From Fimbriimonadaceae bacterium (GTDB taxonomy: Bacteria > Armatimonadota > Fimbriimonadia > Fimbriimonadales > Fimbriimonadaceae), in contig JAIBBE010000233.1 in assembly GCA_019694835.1 (NCBI GenBank), positions 62,001 through 126,000 of the forward strand: 64,000 nucleotides of DNA, given 5' to 3'. The translations under genes and the position numbers were made by a program. Under the pieces are notes generated by a model that was given only the letters and a program-made list of their open reading frames with translations, searched no databases and was not told the DNA's origin. This document shows, one piece after another, positions 18,358 to 28,677 of this stretch (the stretch's first letter is position 1; every line of letters begins with the position of its first letter).

Positions 18358-20223
18358 ATGTTCTTGCGGCGACGTTCTTGGCTGTGCCTGGCTCTGGCAG
18401 GATGCGCCAACACCTGTTTAGGAGCAACCCCGGTCGACTTGGGAGGAACCTACCTTTTCTGCGGCGACGGCACCCATATACAGGCCGCCACGGTCGGCTC
18501 GGATCGCGTATCGGAACCTGCCGGAGCCTTGGAAGGGACGTACTCCCCGTTTTCGGACGCAAGGAAACCTCCTCAACTGGTTGCGCTGTCTCTGCTGGGA
18601 CGATCAATGGAAGCCGATATCGAGTGCCTCGGAGCTTGGGCCCAGGATGGCGACGGCATTCCAGATCGTGTCGCATTGGGAAGCCTCGCCGGATCGGCAT
18701 TCGTGGTCGTCGAGAGGACCGCACTTGGGTTCCGGTTCCGCGATCCCGATGGCGACGTCGCCTTTCTCACAGATACGACGGGGGCGACGCGATTCCGAGT
18801 CCGGATCGTCGTCGACGGAGCCGGAAGCAAGACCATTACCGTGACCACTCTCGACGGAAGCTCGCCTGGCACCATCGCCACATCGAATCAGAACGGAGCG
18901 GGCCCTTCCGGTGCGGTCGCCGGATTCAAGGTCGCCCTCACCAGTGGCTATGGCCGGAAGGGCACTGGCGCGGTGAAAGTCACGAACTTCACCGCCACTG
19001 CCCCCGGCAATTCCCTCTCACTATTTGCCGATGACTGCTATGTCCGTCCTAGCGAAACGATCGATTACCGATTGGAGATGTCAAACCTCATGCAGCCCGT
19101 GGGAGGATTTCAGGCCTTTCTGGCCAAACACGGGCTTCTCACGGCCCAAACTTATGTGACAGGTCTGTACACCAACAGCCCATTCCCCGCCGCGCGGTTT
19201 TGGGGAGACCCGATTCCAGCTTCGCTTTACCTGGGAGCCGGAATCGCGTTTGGAGGCAGTCTCGTCACGTCCGACGCACGGCTGGCGAACCTGTACTTCA
19301 CCGCGAGTTCGCCGGGAACCGTTGGCCTGGGGATTCTCACCAACCAAGGCGCCTTCGAGACCGTGTTCACCGACGACCTCGGGACACCGTACTACCCTGC
19401 CCGCCAAAACTCGAACTGGGTCGTTGTCGATGGCACGTCCCCAGTCGTGGACTCGGTCGTCACCGAGCAGATCGGCGAGGATGCACTCGAAGTTGGGCTG
19501 GCTGCAGGCCCAGCGACGGTGTCAGCCCACGTTTCGGATGCCAGTAGTGGTCTCGCCGCCAGGCCAACCATTCGAATGGACTATGCACCCGTCGGGGACG
19601 GCCCTGAAGACGAAGTGGTCGCGACGTATTCCACCCCCACCGCCAACGTGTTTGCCGCCGACATCACGGTTCCGCAGAGCAAGCTGACTGGACCCGGACG
19701 AATCGTGGTTACCGCGATCGACGATGCCGGCAATGCGACGATCAGCGCTCATGACTTCCTCGTCGCCCGGCAGTTCAGTGGGACCGTCGATCTCCAGGAT
19801 TACGATGGCGATGCCGCACTTTGGACAGCTACCATCGAGTTCCGTCCGGCGGGTACCGGCATCCCCGTTGCAACCCGCACCGTCCCGCTTGCGTCGGACG
19901 GAACGTTCCAGCTCAATCAAGTCGTTGCGGACGGCACGTACGACATCCGCGCCAAAGCCACCCACTGGCTTGCACAGCTCAGGCTGAACGAGATCATCAG
20001 TGGACCCGAGCTGAGCGGACTGGATTTCAGCCTGCGCAATGCCGATTGCAATGACGACAATGCCGTGGACATCGCCGATTACGCGATCCTCTCGTATTCC
20101 TATGGCACCTCGACCGGTGAGACGAACTTCGATGTCATGGCTGACCTGAATGGCGACGAGTCTATCGACATCGCCGACTACGCCATTCTCAGCGCCAATT
20201 ACTCGGCTTCGGGCGATGATTGA
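18358..20223 (+). CDS. Secreted protein with dockerin-like C-terminus, function unknown
   Basis: 621 residues. The ATG at 18358 follows GAGGAGA at a suitable distance and begins a signal peptide with a possible lipobox (LALAGC). A GTG 12 bp upstream is possible but less well placed. Residues about 25-220 look like a beta-sandwich domain, and residues about 225-350 contain a cohesin-like stretch (SLFADDCYVRPSETIDYRLE, then FQAFLAKHGLL, then LANLYFTASSPG). The C-terminal 155 residues repeat the module found in two other proteins here: LQDYDGD, an ATIEFRPAGT strand, DGTYDIRAKATHWL, then two calcium-loop repeats ending NYSASGDD. The possible cohesin-like region with a dockerin-like tail suggests a role in surface assembly; this is inference. 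Confidence 0.7.
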   Translation: MFLRRRSWLCLALAGCANTCLGATPVDLGGTYLFCGDGTHIQAATVGSDRVSEPAGALEGTYSPFSDARKPPQLVALSLLGRSMEADIECLGAWAQDGDGIPDRVALGSLAGSAFVVVERTALGFRFRDPDGDVAFLTDTTGATRFRVRIVVDGAGSKTITVTTLDGSSPGTIATSNQNGAGPSGAVAGFKVALTSGYGRKGTGAVKVTNFTATAPGNSLSLFADDCYVRPSETIDYRLEMSNLMQPVGGFQAFLAKHGLLTAQTYVTGLYTNSPFPAARFWGDPIPASLYLGAGIAFGGSLVTSDARLANLYFTASSPGTVGLGILTNQGAFETVFTDDLGTPYYPARQNSNWVVVDGTSPVVDSVVTEQIGEDALEVGLAAGPATVSAHVSDASSGLAARPTIRMDYAPVGDGPEDEVVATYSTPTANVFAADITVPQSKLTGPGRIVVTAIDDAGNATISAHDFLVARQFSGTVDLQDYDGDAALWTATIEFRPAGTGIPVATRTVPLASDGTFQLNQVVADGTYDIRAKATHWLAQLRLNEIISGPELSGLDFSLRNADCNDDNAVDIADYAILSYSYGTSTGETNFDVMADLNGDESIDIADYAILSANYSASGDD

Positions 20224-20264
20224 AATCAACGCTACAAAGTTGCCGGTATGATTGCCGGTGGGGA

Positions 20265-20290
20265 GCATCCATTCGTGGGAGGATGGATGC
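20265..20290. repeat. Hairpin repeat family C, copy 1
   Basis: GCATCCAT (20265-20272) and ATGGATGC (20283-20290) form an inverted pair around a loop containing CGTGGGAGG. On the minus strand it reads as the same TCCATCC-TCCCA-loop hairpin as at 34072-34097 and 42462-42487. It lies between two plus-strand genes. Confidence 0.65.
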
Positions 20291-20316
20291 CTAAAGCTAA
20301 TCCCACGGAATAAGCG

Positions 20317-21123
20317 ATGTCGGAACAATCACAGCAGTTCATTCAGCAGGCCACCCAAGCTCTCAACGAAGGAGCGTTCGGTCAGGTGATTCAACTCACT
20401 GATCAGGCTTTGGCCTCAGACCCGAACTCCGCGGATGCCTACATCCTTCGCGGCATCGCCCTCGCCCAGACGAGCCAGCCTGAAGCCGCGACCGGGAGCT
20501 TCCGTCAGGCGATCAGCCTCGATCCCAACAACCCTAAGGCCTATTACAATCTGGCAACCCACCAGTACCAGTTGGGGCAGCGGGTGGAAGCCCTCGCGAT
20601 GGCCCGAGAGGCCATGCGGGTCGACCCGCGCCACCAAGGAGCTCGCGACCTCATCGCCCTGATCGAGCAGGAGACGGGGCAGACAGCGTGGGCTCCGCCG
20701 CAAGCGGAGCGACCGGGCTACGCTCCACCTCCTTCAATGCCCCGTCCTGGCTATGCCGACCAAGGTGCCCAGTCCATCGCATTCGTCGAGAAAATGGGTT
20801 CGACGTGGACCCTGATTGGCTGGATCCTCTTTCTAATCGCCTTGGCAACGACGGTCTATTCCGTGGTCACGATGGTTGACCTGTTCCAGGTCATTTTCGC
20901 CAATCCCAATGCCGATCCGAATGCCGCGGTGAAAAAGTGGCAGGCCTCCCAAGGCAGTCTCTACACGTTTGTCTCGATCATCAGTTGGCTCAACTTTGCC
21001 TTGATCGTCGGCTGGGGTGCTTTGGATATCGCGAACCGGCGCGGTAACTGGCTCTGGATGATCGGGTTCATCTGCTGTAACATCTTCGGACTACCCATCT
21101 ATCTCCTCGCCGGACGAAAATGA
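20317..21123 (+). CDS. TPR-repeat membrane protein
   Basis: 268 residues. Three tetratricopeptide repeats occupy about residues 5-108 (signature ADAYILRGIALAQTSQPEAA and PKAYYNLATHQYQLGQ). A proline-rich linker (about 125-150) follows, and then three hydrophobic helices (WTLIGWILFLIALATT, ISWLNFALIVGWGALDI and WMIGFICCNIFGLPIYLL). The TPR part would face the cytoplasm if no signal sequence is used, and none is seen. TPR domains bind other proteins; the partner is unknown. The following gene starts 26 bp downstream and may be co-transcribed. Confidence 0.75.
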   Translation: MSEQSQQFIQQATQALNEGAFGQVIQLTDQALASDPNSADAYILRGIALAQTSQPEAATGSFRQAISLDPNNPKAYYNLATHQYQLGQRVEALAMAREAMRVDPRHQGARDLIALIEQETGQTAWAPPQAERPGYAPPPSMPRPGYADQGAQSIAFVEKMGSTWTLIGWILFLIALATTVYSVVTMVDLFQVIFANPNADPNAAVKKWQASQGSLYTFVSIISWLNFALIVGWGALDIANRRGNWLWMIGFICCNIFGLPIYLLAGRK

Positions 21124-21149
21124 CCGCCCGCGCGTGAGATAATGGAGCC

Positions 21150-21791
21150 ATGGTAACGGCGATGCTCCTGGCTACCCTCGTGGTGCCCCAAACCTTCACC
21201 AAGACGCCCACCGACGACGTCTGGGTCTACCCTCACGCCAGTGATCCGCAGAAAGACGCCTACCTCCGCATCTGGGGCGCGGGAGGAAAGGCGGTCGCCG
21301 GCAAGTCGGAGTCGATCGAGGACTTCTCCTACTGCTATCTTAAGTTCGATCTGAGCGACATTCCAGGTGAAGCCACGCTGAAGGAAGCCAGGCTGATCCT
21401 CACTGCGGTTGCTGATCCGGGCTGGACCAAGTCCGACCTCAAGTCGACCCCTCTCGAAGCGCGCTTGGCTGGTTCAGGATTCACCGAGAAGGATTGGGTG
21501 TACGAGTCTTTCGCCGCCAAACTCGCCCCCGGCGAGGCCAAGGAGAGCATCTTTGGTGTCGCCGAAGTGGGCGAAATCGAGAAGGGCAAGGAGCCCGTCC
21601 TGACGATTGATCTGCTGGCCGGTCCGGGCAAGTTCGCCGATGAAGTAAAGGCCGCCAAGGGCAAAGCGCTGGCGCTGGCTCTAACCTCCCGCCTCGATCC
21701 GTCCGAACTCGGTCGCGCCGCGATCATCAAGACCTACTCGAAGGACGGCCCCGAAAAATTCCGTCCGGTACTGAGGCTGGTCTTCGAGTGA
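21150..21791 (+). CDS. DNRLRE-domain (CBM96-like) protein
   Basis: 213 residues with a short hydrophobic leader (MVTAMLLATLVVP). The sequence matches the DNRLRE/CBM96 pattern: DDVWVYPHASDPQKDAYLRI near the start, then SYCYLKFDLSDIPGEATLKE and ARLILTA, and an ending TYSKDGPEKFRPVLRLVFE. Such domains are exported beta-sandwiches, often carbohydrate-binding parts of larger proteins; here it stands alone. The stop codon overlaps the ATG of the oxidoreductase gene by one base (TGATG), so the two are probably translated together. Confidence 0.75.
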   Translation: MVTAMLLATLVVPQTFTKTPTDDVWVYPHASDPQKDAYLRIWGAGGKAVAGKSESIEDFSYCYLKFDLSDIPGEATLKEARLILTAVADPGWTKSDLKSTPLEARLAGSGFTEKDWVYESFAAKLAPGEAKESIFGVAEVGEIEKGKEPVLTIDLLAGPGKFADEVKAAKGKALALALTSRLDPSELGRAAIIKTYSKDGPEKFRPVLRLVFE

Positions 21792-22795
21792 TGGCGCGGC
21801 GAGCCCTGCTCGTCGGGGCGGGGGCGATGGGGCGAAACTGGGCACAGAACCTCAACGCCCACCCCGAGGTCGAGATCATCGGCTGGTGCGACATTGATCT
21901 TGCACGCGCCGAGCAGGCGATTCACGAGTTGGGACTTGGCGCACTCCCTGGCGACAACGCGGCAAAGATGGTCGCGGAGATGCTGCCGGATTTCGTCGTC
22001 GATGTCACCGTGCCCGAAGCCCATGCGTCGGTCACCATTGCGGCTCTCGACGCGGGAATCCCCGTCCTCGGCGAGAAACCGATGGCCGAGTCGATGGAGT
22101 CGGCGCGCAAGATGGTCGCCGCTTCTGAAGCCGGTGAAGCGCTCTACATGGTGAGCCAGAGCCGACGCTACCACCCCGGCCTACGCGCCTTTCGAGAACT
22201 CGTTGAGGGTTTGGGGCTTGGGATTCTGAATGTCGACTTCTACATCGGCGCCCATTTCGGTGGTTTTCGGGACGAGATGGCCTACCCGTTGCTCCTGGAT
22301 ATGGCGATCCACACTTTTGACGCGGCTCGCTTTGTGAGTGGCCTCGATCCGGTCTCGGTGTATGCAGAGGCGTTCAATCCGGAGTGGTCGTGGTACGCGG
22401 GCGATGCCTGTGCCAACGCCATGTTCGAGCTCACCGGCGGCGTGCGATTCAACTATCGCGGCTCCTGGTGCTCGGAGGGTGTCCCCACCAGTTGGGAGAG
22501 CGAGTGGCGCGCGGTCGGGACTCGGGGAACCGCCAAATGGGACGGTCAACACGCTCCGGTTGGGGAGTGGGTGCAGCCGGGCGACGGTTTCATCCGAGAA
22601 GTCAGCCTCCAGACGGCAAGCGTTGACGATTCCATCAAGCAGCACATCGAAGGTTCGCTCGCTGAGTTCCTCCACGCCCTCGACACCGGTGCGACCCCGA
22701 ACGGCGAGTGCCACGACAACATTAAGAGCCTCGCGATGGTCTTCGCCGCCGTCGAGTCGGCACAGACGGGTCAGCGGATTGCGATCAGTATCTAG
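21791..22795 (+). CDS. Gfo/Idh/MocA-family oxidoreductase
   Basis: 334 residues. The ATG at 21791 overlaps the preceding stop; a GTG one codon upstream is also possible. The N-terminal Rossmann fold starts with LLVGAGAMGRNWAQNL, and the family's EKPMAES motif (lysine of the catalytic region) follows at about residue 98. The C-terminal alpha/beta domain contains DMAIHTFDAARF, where the histidine is the usual active-site residue. These enzymes oxidise or epimerise sugars and related compounds with NAD(P). The neighbouring exported carbohydrate-binding-like protein supports a sugar substrate, which cannot be named. Confidence 0.85.
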   Translation: MARRALLVGAGAMGRNWAQNLNAHPEVEIIGWCDIDLARAEQAIHELGLGALPGDNAAKMVAEMLPDFVVDVTVPEAHASVTIAALDAGIPVLGEKPMAESMESARKMVAASEAGEALYMVSQSRRYHPGLRAFRELVEGLGLGILNVDFYIGAHFGGFRDEMAYPLLLDMAIHTFDAARFVSGLDPVSVYAEAFNPEWSWYAGDACANAMFELTGGVRFNYRGSWCSEGVPTSWESEWRAVGTRGTAKWDGQHAPVGEWVQPGDGFIREVSLQTASVDDSIKQHIEGSLAEFLHALDTGATPNGECHDNIKSLAMVFAAVESAQTGQRIAISI

Positions 22796-22821
22796 TGTAG
22801 GGCGCATAAGTTCGGGATCGA

Positions 22822-22880
22822 GTGGCATGGGACGACAAACGCAAGAAAGATTCACTCAGCGAACGACCCAAGTCCCGTGC
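22822..22880. repeat. Repeat family A, left half only
   Basis: GTGGCATGGGACGACA at 22822-22837 and AGTCCCGTGC at 22871-22880 are the outer and inner left arms of the palindromic family seen complete at 30086-30222 and 30322-30465; the right half is missing. It lies between two plus-strand genes. Confidence 0.85.
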
Positions 22881-22930
22881 CCCATCTGCGCCACCTGATC
22901 CTTGCTTTATGAAAACACTACACTAGAGAC

Positions 22931-23725
22931 ATGGACCACTCCGAACTCCTCGCCAAGATCGAATCGTTCGACATCGACGGTGGCCCGGTCAGCCTGACCT
23001 TCCCCAAGCGCCTCGCCCGCGAGAACGGGTGGAGCGTCGCCTATGCACAGCGGGTGATCGACGAATACAAGCGGTTCGTCTTCCTGGCGATGACAGCTGG
23101 CCACCCCGTCACTCCGAGCGACCAGGTCGATCAAGCCTGGCATCTGCACCTGACCTACTCCGACTCCTATTGGGAGCGGCTGAACGGCGAGGTCCTGCCC
23201 AAGCCCCTCAAGCACAACCCGACCAAAGGCGGGCAGGCCGAGAACGAGAAGTTCGACGATTGGTACAACCGCACGCTCGCCAGCTATGAGCGGATTTTCG
23301 GCGCGGCTCCACCTCCAGACATCTGGCCTTGCTCGGACATCCGGTTCGGCGAGCACTTGCACTTTCGTCGCGTCAACACCGCCCAGAACCTGATCATCCC
23401 CAGGACGAGTCTCTCCAAGGCAAAGTGGGTTGGTTTGACCGTCGTCGTCGCCGCTGTGGCGTCGGGATGCGTGGCCCAAACAACGACCGACACCGTGTTC
23501 ATGGTGATGATCGGCCTCGGCGTACTTATCCCCATCGTCCTCGCCGTGGTCATCGTTAACGCCATCAAAAATGACCCCCGCAAGCGGGACGCGGGTTCCG
23601 GGTGCAGCAGCGGCAGTTCAGGCTGCGGATCGGATAACCGTCATGACGGCGATTCGGACTCGGGGGCAGATTCGGGCTGCAGCAGCGGCTGTGGCGGAGG
23701 CGGTTGCGGCGGCGGAGGCGACTGA
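22931..23725 (+). CDS. GRDP-like membrane protein with Cys/Gly-rich tail
   Basis: 264 residues. Residues about 10-140 resemble the glycine-rich-domain-protein-like (GRDP/DUF1399) family, with the motif HPVTPSDQVDQAWHLHLTYS and a second SYWERL element. Two hydrophobic helices follow at about 160-205 (WVGLTVVVAAVASGC and FMVMIGLGVLIPIVLAVVIV). The tail is a run of Cys, Ser and Gly ending GCGGGGCGGGGD, as in the TIGR04222 class of membrane proteins. No reaction is known. The tail cysteines could bind metal or cross-link; this is speculation. Confidence 0.7.
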   Translation: MDHSELLAKIESFDIDGGPVSLTFPKRLARENGWSVAYAQRVIDEYKRFVFLAMTAGHPVTPSDQVDQAWHLHLTYSDSYWERLNGEVLPKPLKHNPTKGGQAENEKFDDWYNRTLASYERIFGAAPPPDIWPCSDIRFGEHLHFRRVNTAQNLIIPRTSLSKAKWVGLTVVVAAVASGCVAQTTTDTVFMVMIGLGVLIPIVLAVVIVNAIKNDPRKRDAGSGCSSGSSGCGSDNRHDGDSDSGADSGCSSGCGGGGCGGGGD

Positions 23726-23909
23726 CCTCGAACGCGGGCTGCCGGACGTTCACAAGGAGGGCTCCGTCAACAATCCCGAGCCGGTGACCACCTCGGTGGC
23801 GGCCTCTGGCTCTGGCGGAGGGCACTCGATCACCTCGTCAGGCTCCGGCTCGATGGCTCGGTGGGGGTCCATGGCAGCATTCTCCGCCGCGACCGTGAAT
23901 CACGCGTAA

Positions 23910-25313
<1,404 letters not shown>

Positions 25314-25763
25314 TCGGCGACCTTAGTCGATCGGCGGCTGGTGGGCGCGGGCGAGCGCAGTGAGGAGCAGTCGCAAGTGGGTGCCATGGGACGGCAACGA
25401 CGACAGGCCTGTCAAGCAAGACAAGCAGATTCCGTGCTGTCCCCGCTCGCGAGCCTCGTTTTCGTTGAGTAACTCGACAAACTCTGGGTTCAGTTCCCAA
25501 CGCGTCCTCCAAGAAGCTCAATAGAATTCCCATTCTCTCTGCGGCGTCAGCGACGCGCAATATCGTCGGTGAGACCCATCGGCCTCGCGATGGGTTTTCG
25601 AACTTGTTAACGACCGTCCGCAGGATCAAAACTCGTAGATCACCCTGGTAATCCAACCAGACTCGCACAATTATCGGACCCACAAAGACCAGCTGAGCGG
25701 AGATGCCTAAATTCTCGGGCTAGAATAAAGACTGCTGTCAATCAACTCATAGGAGATGAGATT
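25314..25763. other. Intergenic region after enolase, no clear gene
   Basis: 450 bp. A degenerate trace of repeat family A (TGCCATGGGACGGCAACGACG) is near 25381. A minus-strand frame through the right half is open but has no recognisable product. TAGAAT at 25722 could be a -10 box for the PEP-CTERM gene, but no convincing -35 was found. Confidence 0.4.
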
Positions 25764-26516
25764 GTGAAAGTTGGAGTACTTTGCTTCTCGCTGGGCCTCG
25801 GCCTAGCCTCGTGTGGCGTCGCCCATGCGACCCTGTTGTCCAATGGAGATTTGGACCGGACCTACATGCAGGAAATTGTTCCTGGATTCTCGCTGCCGAA
25901 GCCGGATCAGTGGATGAACGTAGGTTCGCGCTCGATCACCGGCCCGTACGAAGATGAAATGTCGTCCGAGCCGTGGGCCGGACCCATGCCAACCCCGGCC
26001 ACGAACAATGGATTCAATGTCACGACCGGTGATGCCAATGGCCTCGACTGGGGCGTGTTCTTCAAGCCGTTCTCGGGCACTCCGAATAACGGTGCCGCGA
26101 CCGGGCATCTGTACCAGGATGTGGCGGGCACGGCCGGCTTGACCTACACCATGACGGGGTGGGCGGGTGCCGAGCCCAATGCGCTCCTGGGTGGAGCCGA
26201 ATTTGCCCTGGAATTCCTCAACGCAGGTGGAGGACTGATCGGCGGAGCAACCTACGATCTGATGCCCACGCTCAAGACGCCAAACGGCCAGCCGTTCAGC
26301 TATAAGCAGTACAGCCTGAGTGCTGTTGCTCCTGCCGGGACGAGTTACGTCCGCGTTCGCGCCTCAATGATCGACGCGATGAACAACCCCGCTGGTGGCG
26401 GTCAAGCCTACGTGGTCGATGACTTTACGCTGAATGCAGTACCCGAGCCGGCCACGATGGCCATTCTCGGATTCGGAGTCGTCGCGGCCCTGCGGCGACG
26501 CGCGGCGAAGAAGTAG
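25764..26516 (+). CDS. PEP-CTERM sorting-domain protein
   Basis: 250 residues from a GTG start preceded by TAGGAGATGAG. A signal peptide covers about residues 1-22. The mature domain is a beta-rich carbohydrate-binding-like fold (NGDLDRTYM, WMNVGSRSITGPYEDEM, LYQDVAGTAGLTYTMTGW). The C-terminus has the full sorting signal: VPEPATM, a hydrophobic helix (AILGFGVVAAL) and a basic end RRRAAKK. Such proteins are processed by an exosortase, which must be encoded elsewhere, and go to the cell surface or extracellular matrix. The function of the main domain is unknown. Confidence 0.9.
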   Translation: MKVGVLCFSLGLGLASCGVAHATLLSNGDLDRTYMQEIVPGFSLPKPDQWMNVGSRSITGPYEDEMSSEPWAGPMPTPATNNGFNVTTGDANGLDWGVFFKPFSGTPNNGAATGHLYQDVAGTAGLTYTMTGWAGAEPNALLGGAEFALEFLNAGGGLIGGATYDLMPTLKTPNGQPFSYKQYSLSAVAPAGTSYVRVRASMIDAMNNPAGGGQAYVVDDFTLNAVPEPATMAILGFGVVAALRRRAAKK

Positions 26517-26528
26517 CCTCCTTCGCTC

Positions 26529-26579
26529 TTGCGACCCTTAGCGTGAGATTCCGGAATGGGTCTCACGCAAAGGTCGCAA
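26529..26579. repeat. Palindromic repeat family E, copy 2 (possible bidirectional terminator)
   Basis: TTGCGACCCTTAGCGTGAGA on the left pairs with TCTCACGCAAAGGTCGCAA on the right with one gap and one mismatch around a 12-nt centre. It lies 12 bp after the PEP-CTERM stop and before the 3' end of the convergent gene at 26651, where it could end transcription from both sides. The related copy is at 3908-3970. Confidence 0.75.
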
Positions 26580-26650
26580 CGGCGCGCCACGAGTCCCCTT
26601 TGCGTTCCTGTGCGTCCGTGGCGTGATACATCCGGAGAACCCCGACGAAA

Positions 26651-27367
26651 TCACTCGGCGGTTGCATCGGCTGGGGCTTTTGCGGTCTCTTCCACTGAGT
26701 CGGTCGCTGCGGGGACCTCGGAGCCTGACGGGGCCTTGCCGGGGCGCGACATCCACAAGAAGACCAAACCGCCCAAGAGGACGATTCCAACCAGCAACGC
26801 GATGATCCTGCGAGCCCCTGTTAGGCGGATCGACATCACGATCAGCGCGACGCCAATCAAGCCAACCACGGACCACACGAGCCATTCGGGCAGCGCACCA
26901 GGCGCGATCCAGCCGAAGAACACCATCGTCAGGAACCCAAGTAACAGCGCCGCACTCGTGAAGCACCCAAAACACCCCGCATTCCCCGGCGATTCCCCCT
27001 TGATGATCAGACGCAGTACGAGCCAGCCCAGAAGGTAAGCGAAGGCAGCTGCCGCGCCAAGGTACACCCAGCCCATCGCCTTGGTTTGCGAAATCCCATC
27101 CATCGCGGGCTGGAAGGAGTTGGCGTCGGAGGTTGCCGCATGTTCTTGATCCTCGCGATGTTCGCCTTCCTTCTCCTTCTCTTTCTCTTTCTCTTTCTCG
27201 GTTTCCTTGGATTCGTCGCCGCCGGTTGTCGAGCCGACTTTCGGCGGGTCGCCGCCGGCGAGAGGGTCGTCTTGGGCTCGCGCGGTTACGCCCGATGCCG
27301 CGACCAGAATAATCGTCGCGAACAAGGCGAGAACCCAATGCAAAGAGCGAAATCGCGAAAAACTCAT
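26651..27367 (-). CDS. Membrane protein of a three-gene unknown operon
   Basis: 238 residues. The start at 27367 overlaps the stop of the vWA-like gene by 4 bp (ATGA). A signal peptide (about 1-31) is followed by a charged, low-complexity segment with alternating Lys and Glu (about 50-70, probably helical). Four hydrophobic helices come next (MGWVYLGAAAAFAYLLGW, AALLLGFLTMVFFGWIA, WLVWSVVGLIGVALIVM and IIALLVGIVLLGGLVFLWM). The C-terminus is Ala/Glu-rich. I do not recognise the family. It is last in the operon with the genes at 27364 and 28661. Confidence 0.65.
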   Translation of the reverse strand: MSFSRFRSLHWVLALFATIILVAASGVTARAQDDPLAGGDPPKVGSTTGGDESKETEKEKEKEKEKEGEHREDQEHAATSDANSFQPAMDGISQTKAMGWVYLGAAAAFAYLLGWLVLRLIIKGESPGNAGCFGCFTSAALLLGFLTMVFFGWIAPGALPEWLVWSVVGLIGVALIVMSIRLTGARRIIALLVGIVLLGGLVFLWMSRPGKAPSGSEVPAATDSVEETAKAPADATAE

Positions 27368-28677
27368 GCGAGCACCTTGATTTGGATGGTGGTCGTGAAC
27401 CCACCCTTGACGGAGAGCGAAATCTGATTCCCGGCTGGCCCAGGCTTGAGTGGGATTGACGCCTTGGTCGAGCCTCCGGACACGGAGACCGTGCACGTCC
27501 GGCCCTCGATCTGCACCTGGCTGCCGACCATCTTCATGACCGCGAGCGTCCCTGTCGGCGCCCCTGCGGCCTTGGCAGGAGGAAGCAAGACGACCCGGCC
27601 ACCCGACTCCGAGCCGGTCGCGACGAGTCCGAGTTCTTGGCCCCGACGAACCGTCGCCGGGATGCCTTCGACAACGACGGCGACCTTGGCCGTGAGCCAC
27701 CAAGCCGCCACTCCGCCGATCACAAGGATCGCGATAAGAGGAATTAGCCAAGCCATGACGTTGCCCTTCTTGGGTTCAACCTTTGGTTTGGTAACTGGCT
27801 TTTTAGGTGGCTCAGCGGGCTTAGCACCCCGAGCCGGATGAGTGATCAGGTTCGCGGGGAGTGTTCGCCAGACGTTTTCGTCGGGTCCGTAAGTCCAAAA
27901 ATGAACTTGAACGGCGTCCGGACTGTGCCGGCTCGCAGTCTGTGTGGCAGAGTACGGCTTGAACCCCGAGCCTTCCAGCTTCCCGGTTCGACCTTGTTGT
28001 GCGCGGATTCCTGCGTCAAGCTTTGGGTCCGTCGGGGCTTCGTTGAGGGGGTTCGTCGTGATTTGAATGAGAACCGTGGGACGACCGCGAATCTCGGTTC
28101 CGACCATGTCGAGCAGGTCTCGGCGAGGCTGGACGTTGTCGTGGCCATCGTAGCGTCGTTTCGCCGCATCGTTAACATAGGGTTTGCCATCGGGTCGGGA
28201 TGTTAGATATGTCTGCGGAACCGCGTCGGTGATTTTGGCGATCGTTTCCGGCACGACGTCCACGGCTTGCACGACCCAAGGACTCGTTTTGTAAAGATCG
28301 AGCTGATACGGGTAGAGCGAGGCCAAGCTGCGGTTTTCCATCGGGACATTCCGCGAGTCCTCGTTGGCGGCGACCATCTTGAGGAATTGGCCGATCACGT
28401 TGCGGGCAAACAGCGTCTCCGGGCTCCGACTCGCCGCCCGCGAGGAATCGACGAGGAACACAAAGTGGAACGGGTGCTCGCCAAGCTCGGTGCCTTTGCC
28501 GCTGGTCGTCTTGATGCCCTCGCGAATCTTGGTCAGCAAGTCGGTTGCAGCCTGGCGTTCGAGGCTGATGTCGTCCTCTTTCTTGGGCTGGGCGAGGGCG
28601 GCTTGGCCGACGAGGCACAGGCCGATCAGCGCCAGACAGACGATTCGAAGCAGGGGGAATTTATGCATGCTCTTCAT
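27364..28677 (-). CDS. vWA-like membrane-anchored protein of the same operon
   Basis: 437 residues from the ATG at 28677; starts at 28689 and 28668 are also possible, and all overlap the upstream gene by 8-29 bp. A signal peptide (KFPLLRIVCLALIGLCLVG) leads into a domain whose FHFVFLVDSSRAASRSPETL resembles the first strand and metal-site loop of a von Willebrand A domain, although the usual DxSxS is altered. A proline/lysine-rich linker (about 280-310), one transmembrane helix (MAWLIPLIAILVIGGVAAWW) and a C-terminal beta-rich domain follow. vWA domains bind ligands through a metal ion. No homologous operon is recognised. Confidence 0.65.
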   Translation of the reverse strand: MKSMHKFPLLRIVCLALIGLCLVGQAALAQPKKEDDISLERQAATDLLTKIREGIKTTSGKGTELGEHPFHFVFLVDSSRAASRSPETLFARNVIGQFLKMVAANEDSRNVPMENRSLASLYPYQLDLYKTSPWVVQAVDVVPETIAKITDAVPQTYLTSRPDGKPYVNDAAKRRYDGHDNVQPRRDLLDMVGTEIRGRPTVLIQITTNPLNEAPTDPKLDAGIRAQQGRTGKLEGSGFKPYSATQTASRHSPDAVQVHFWTYGPDENVWRTLPANLITHPARGAKPAEPPKKPVTKPKVEPKKGNVMAWLIPLIAILVIGGVAAWWLTAKVAVVVEGIPATVRRGQELGLVATGSESGGRVVLLPPAKAAGAPTGTLAVMKMVGSQVQIEGRTCTVSVSGGSTKASIPLKPGPAGNQISLSVKGGFTTTIQIKVLA

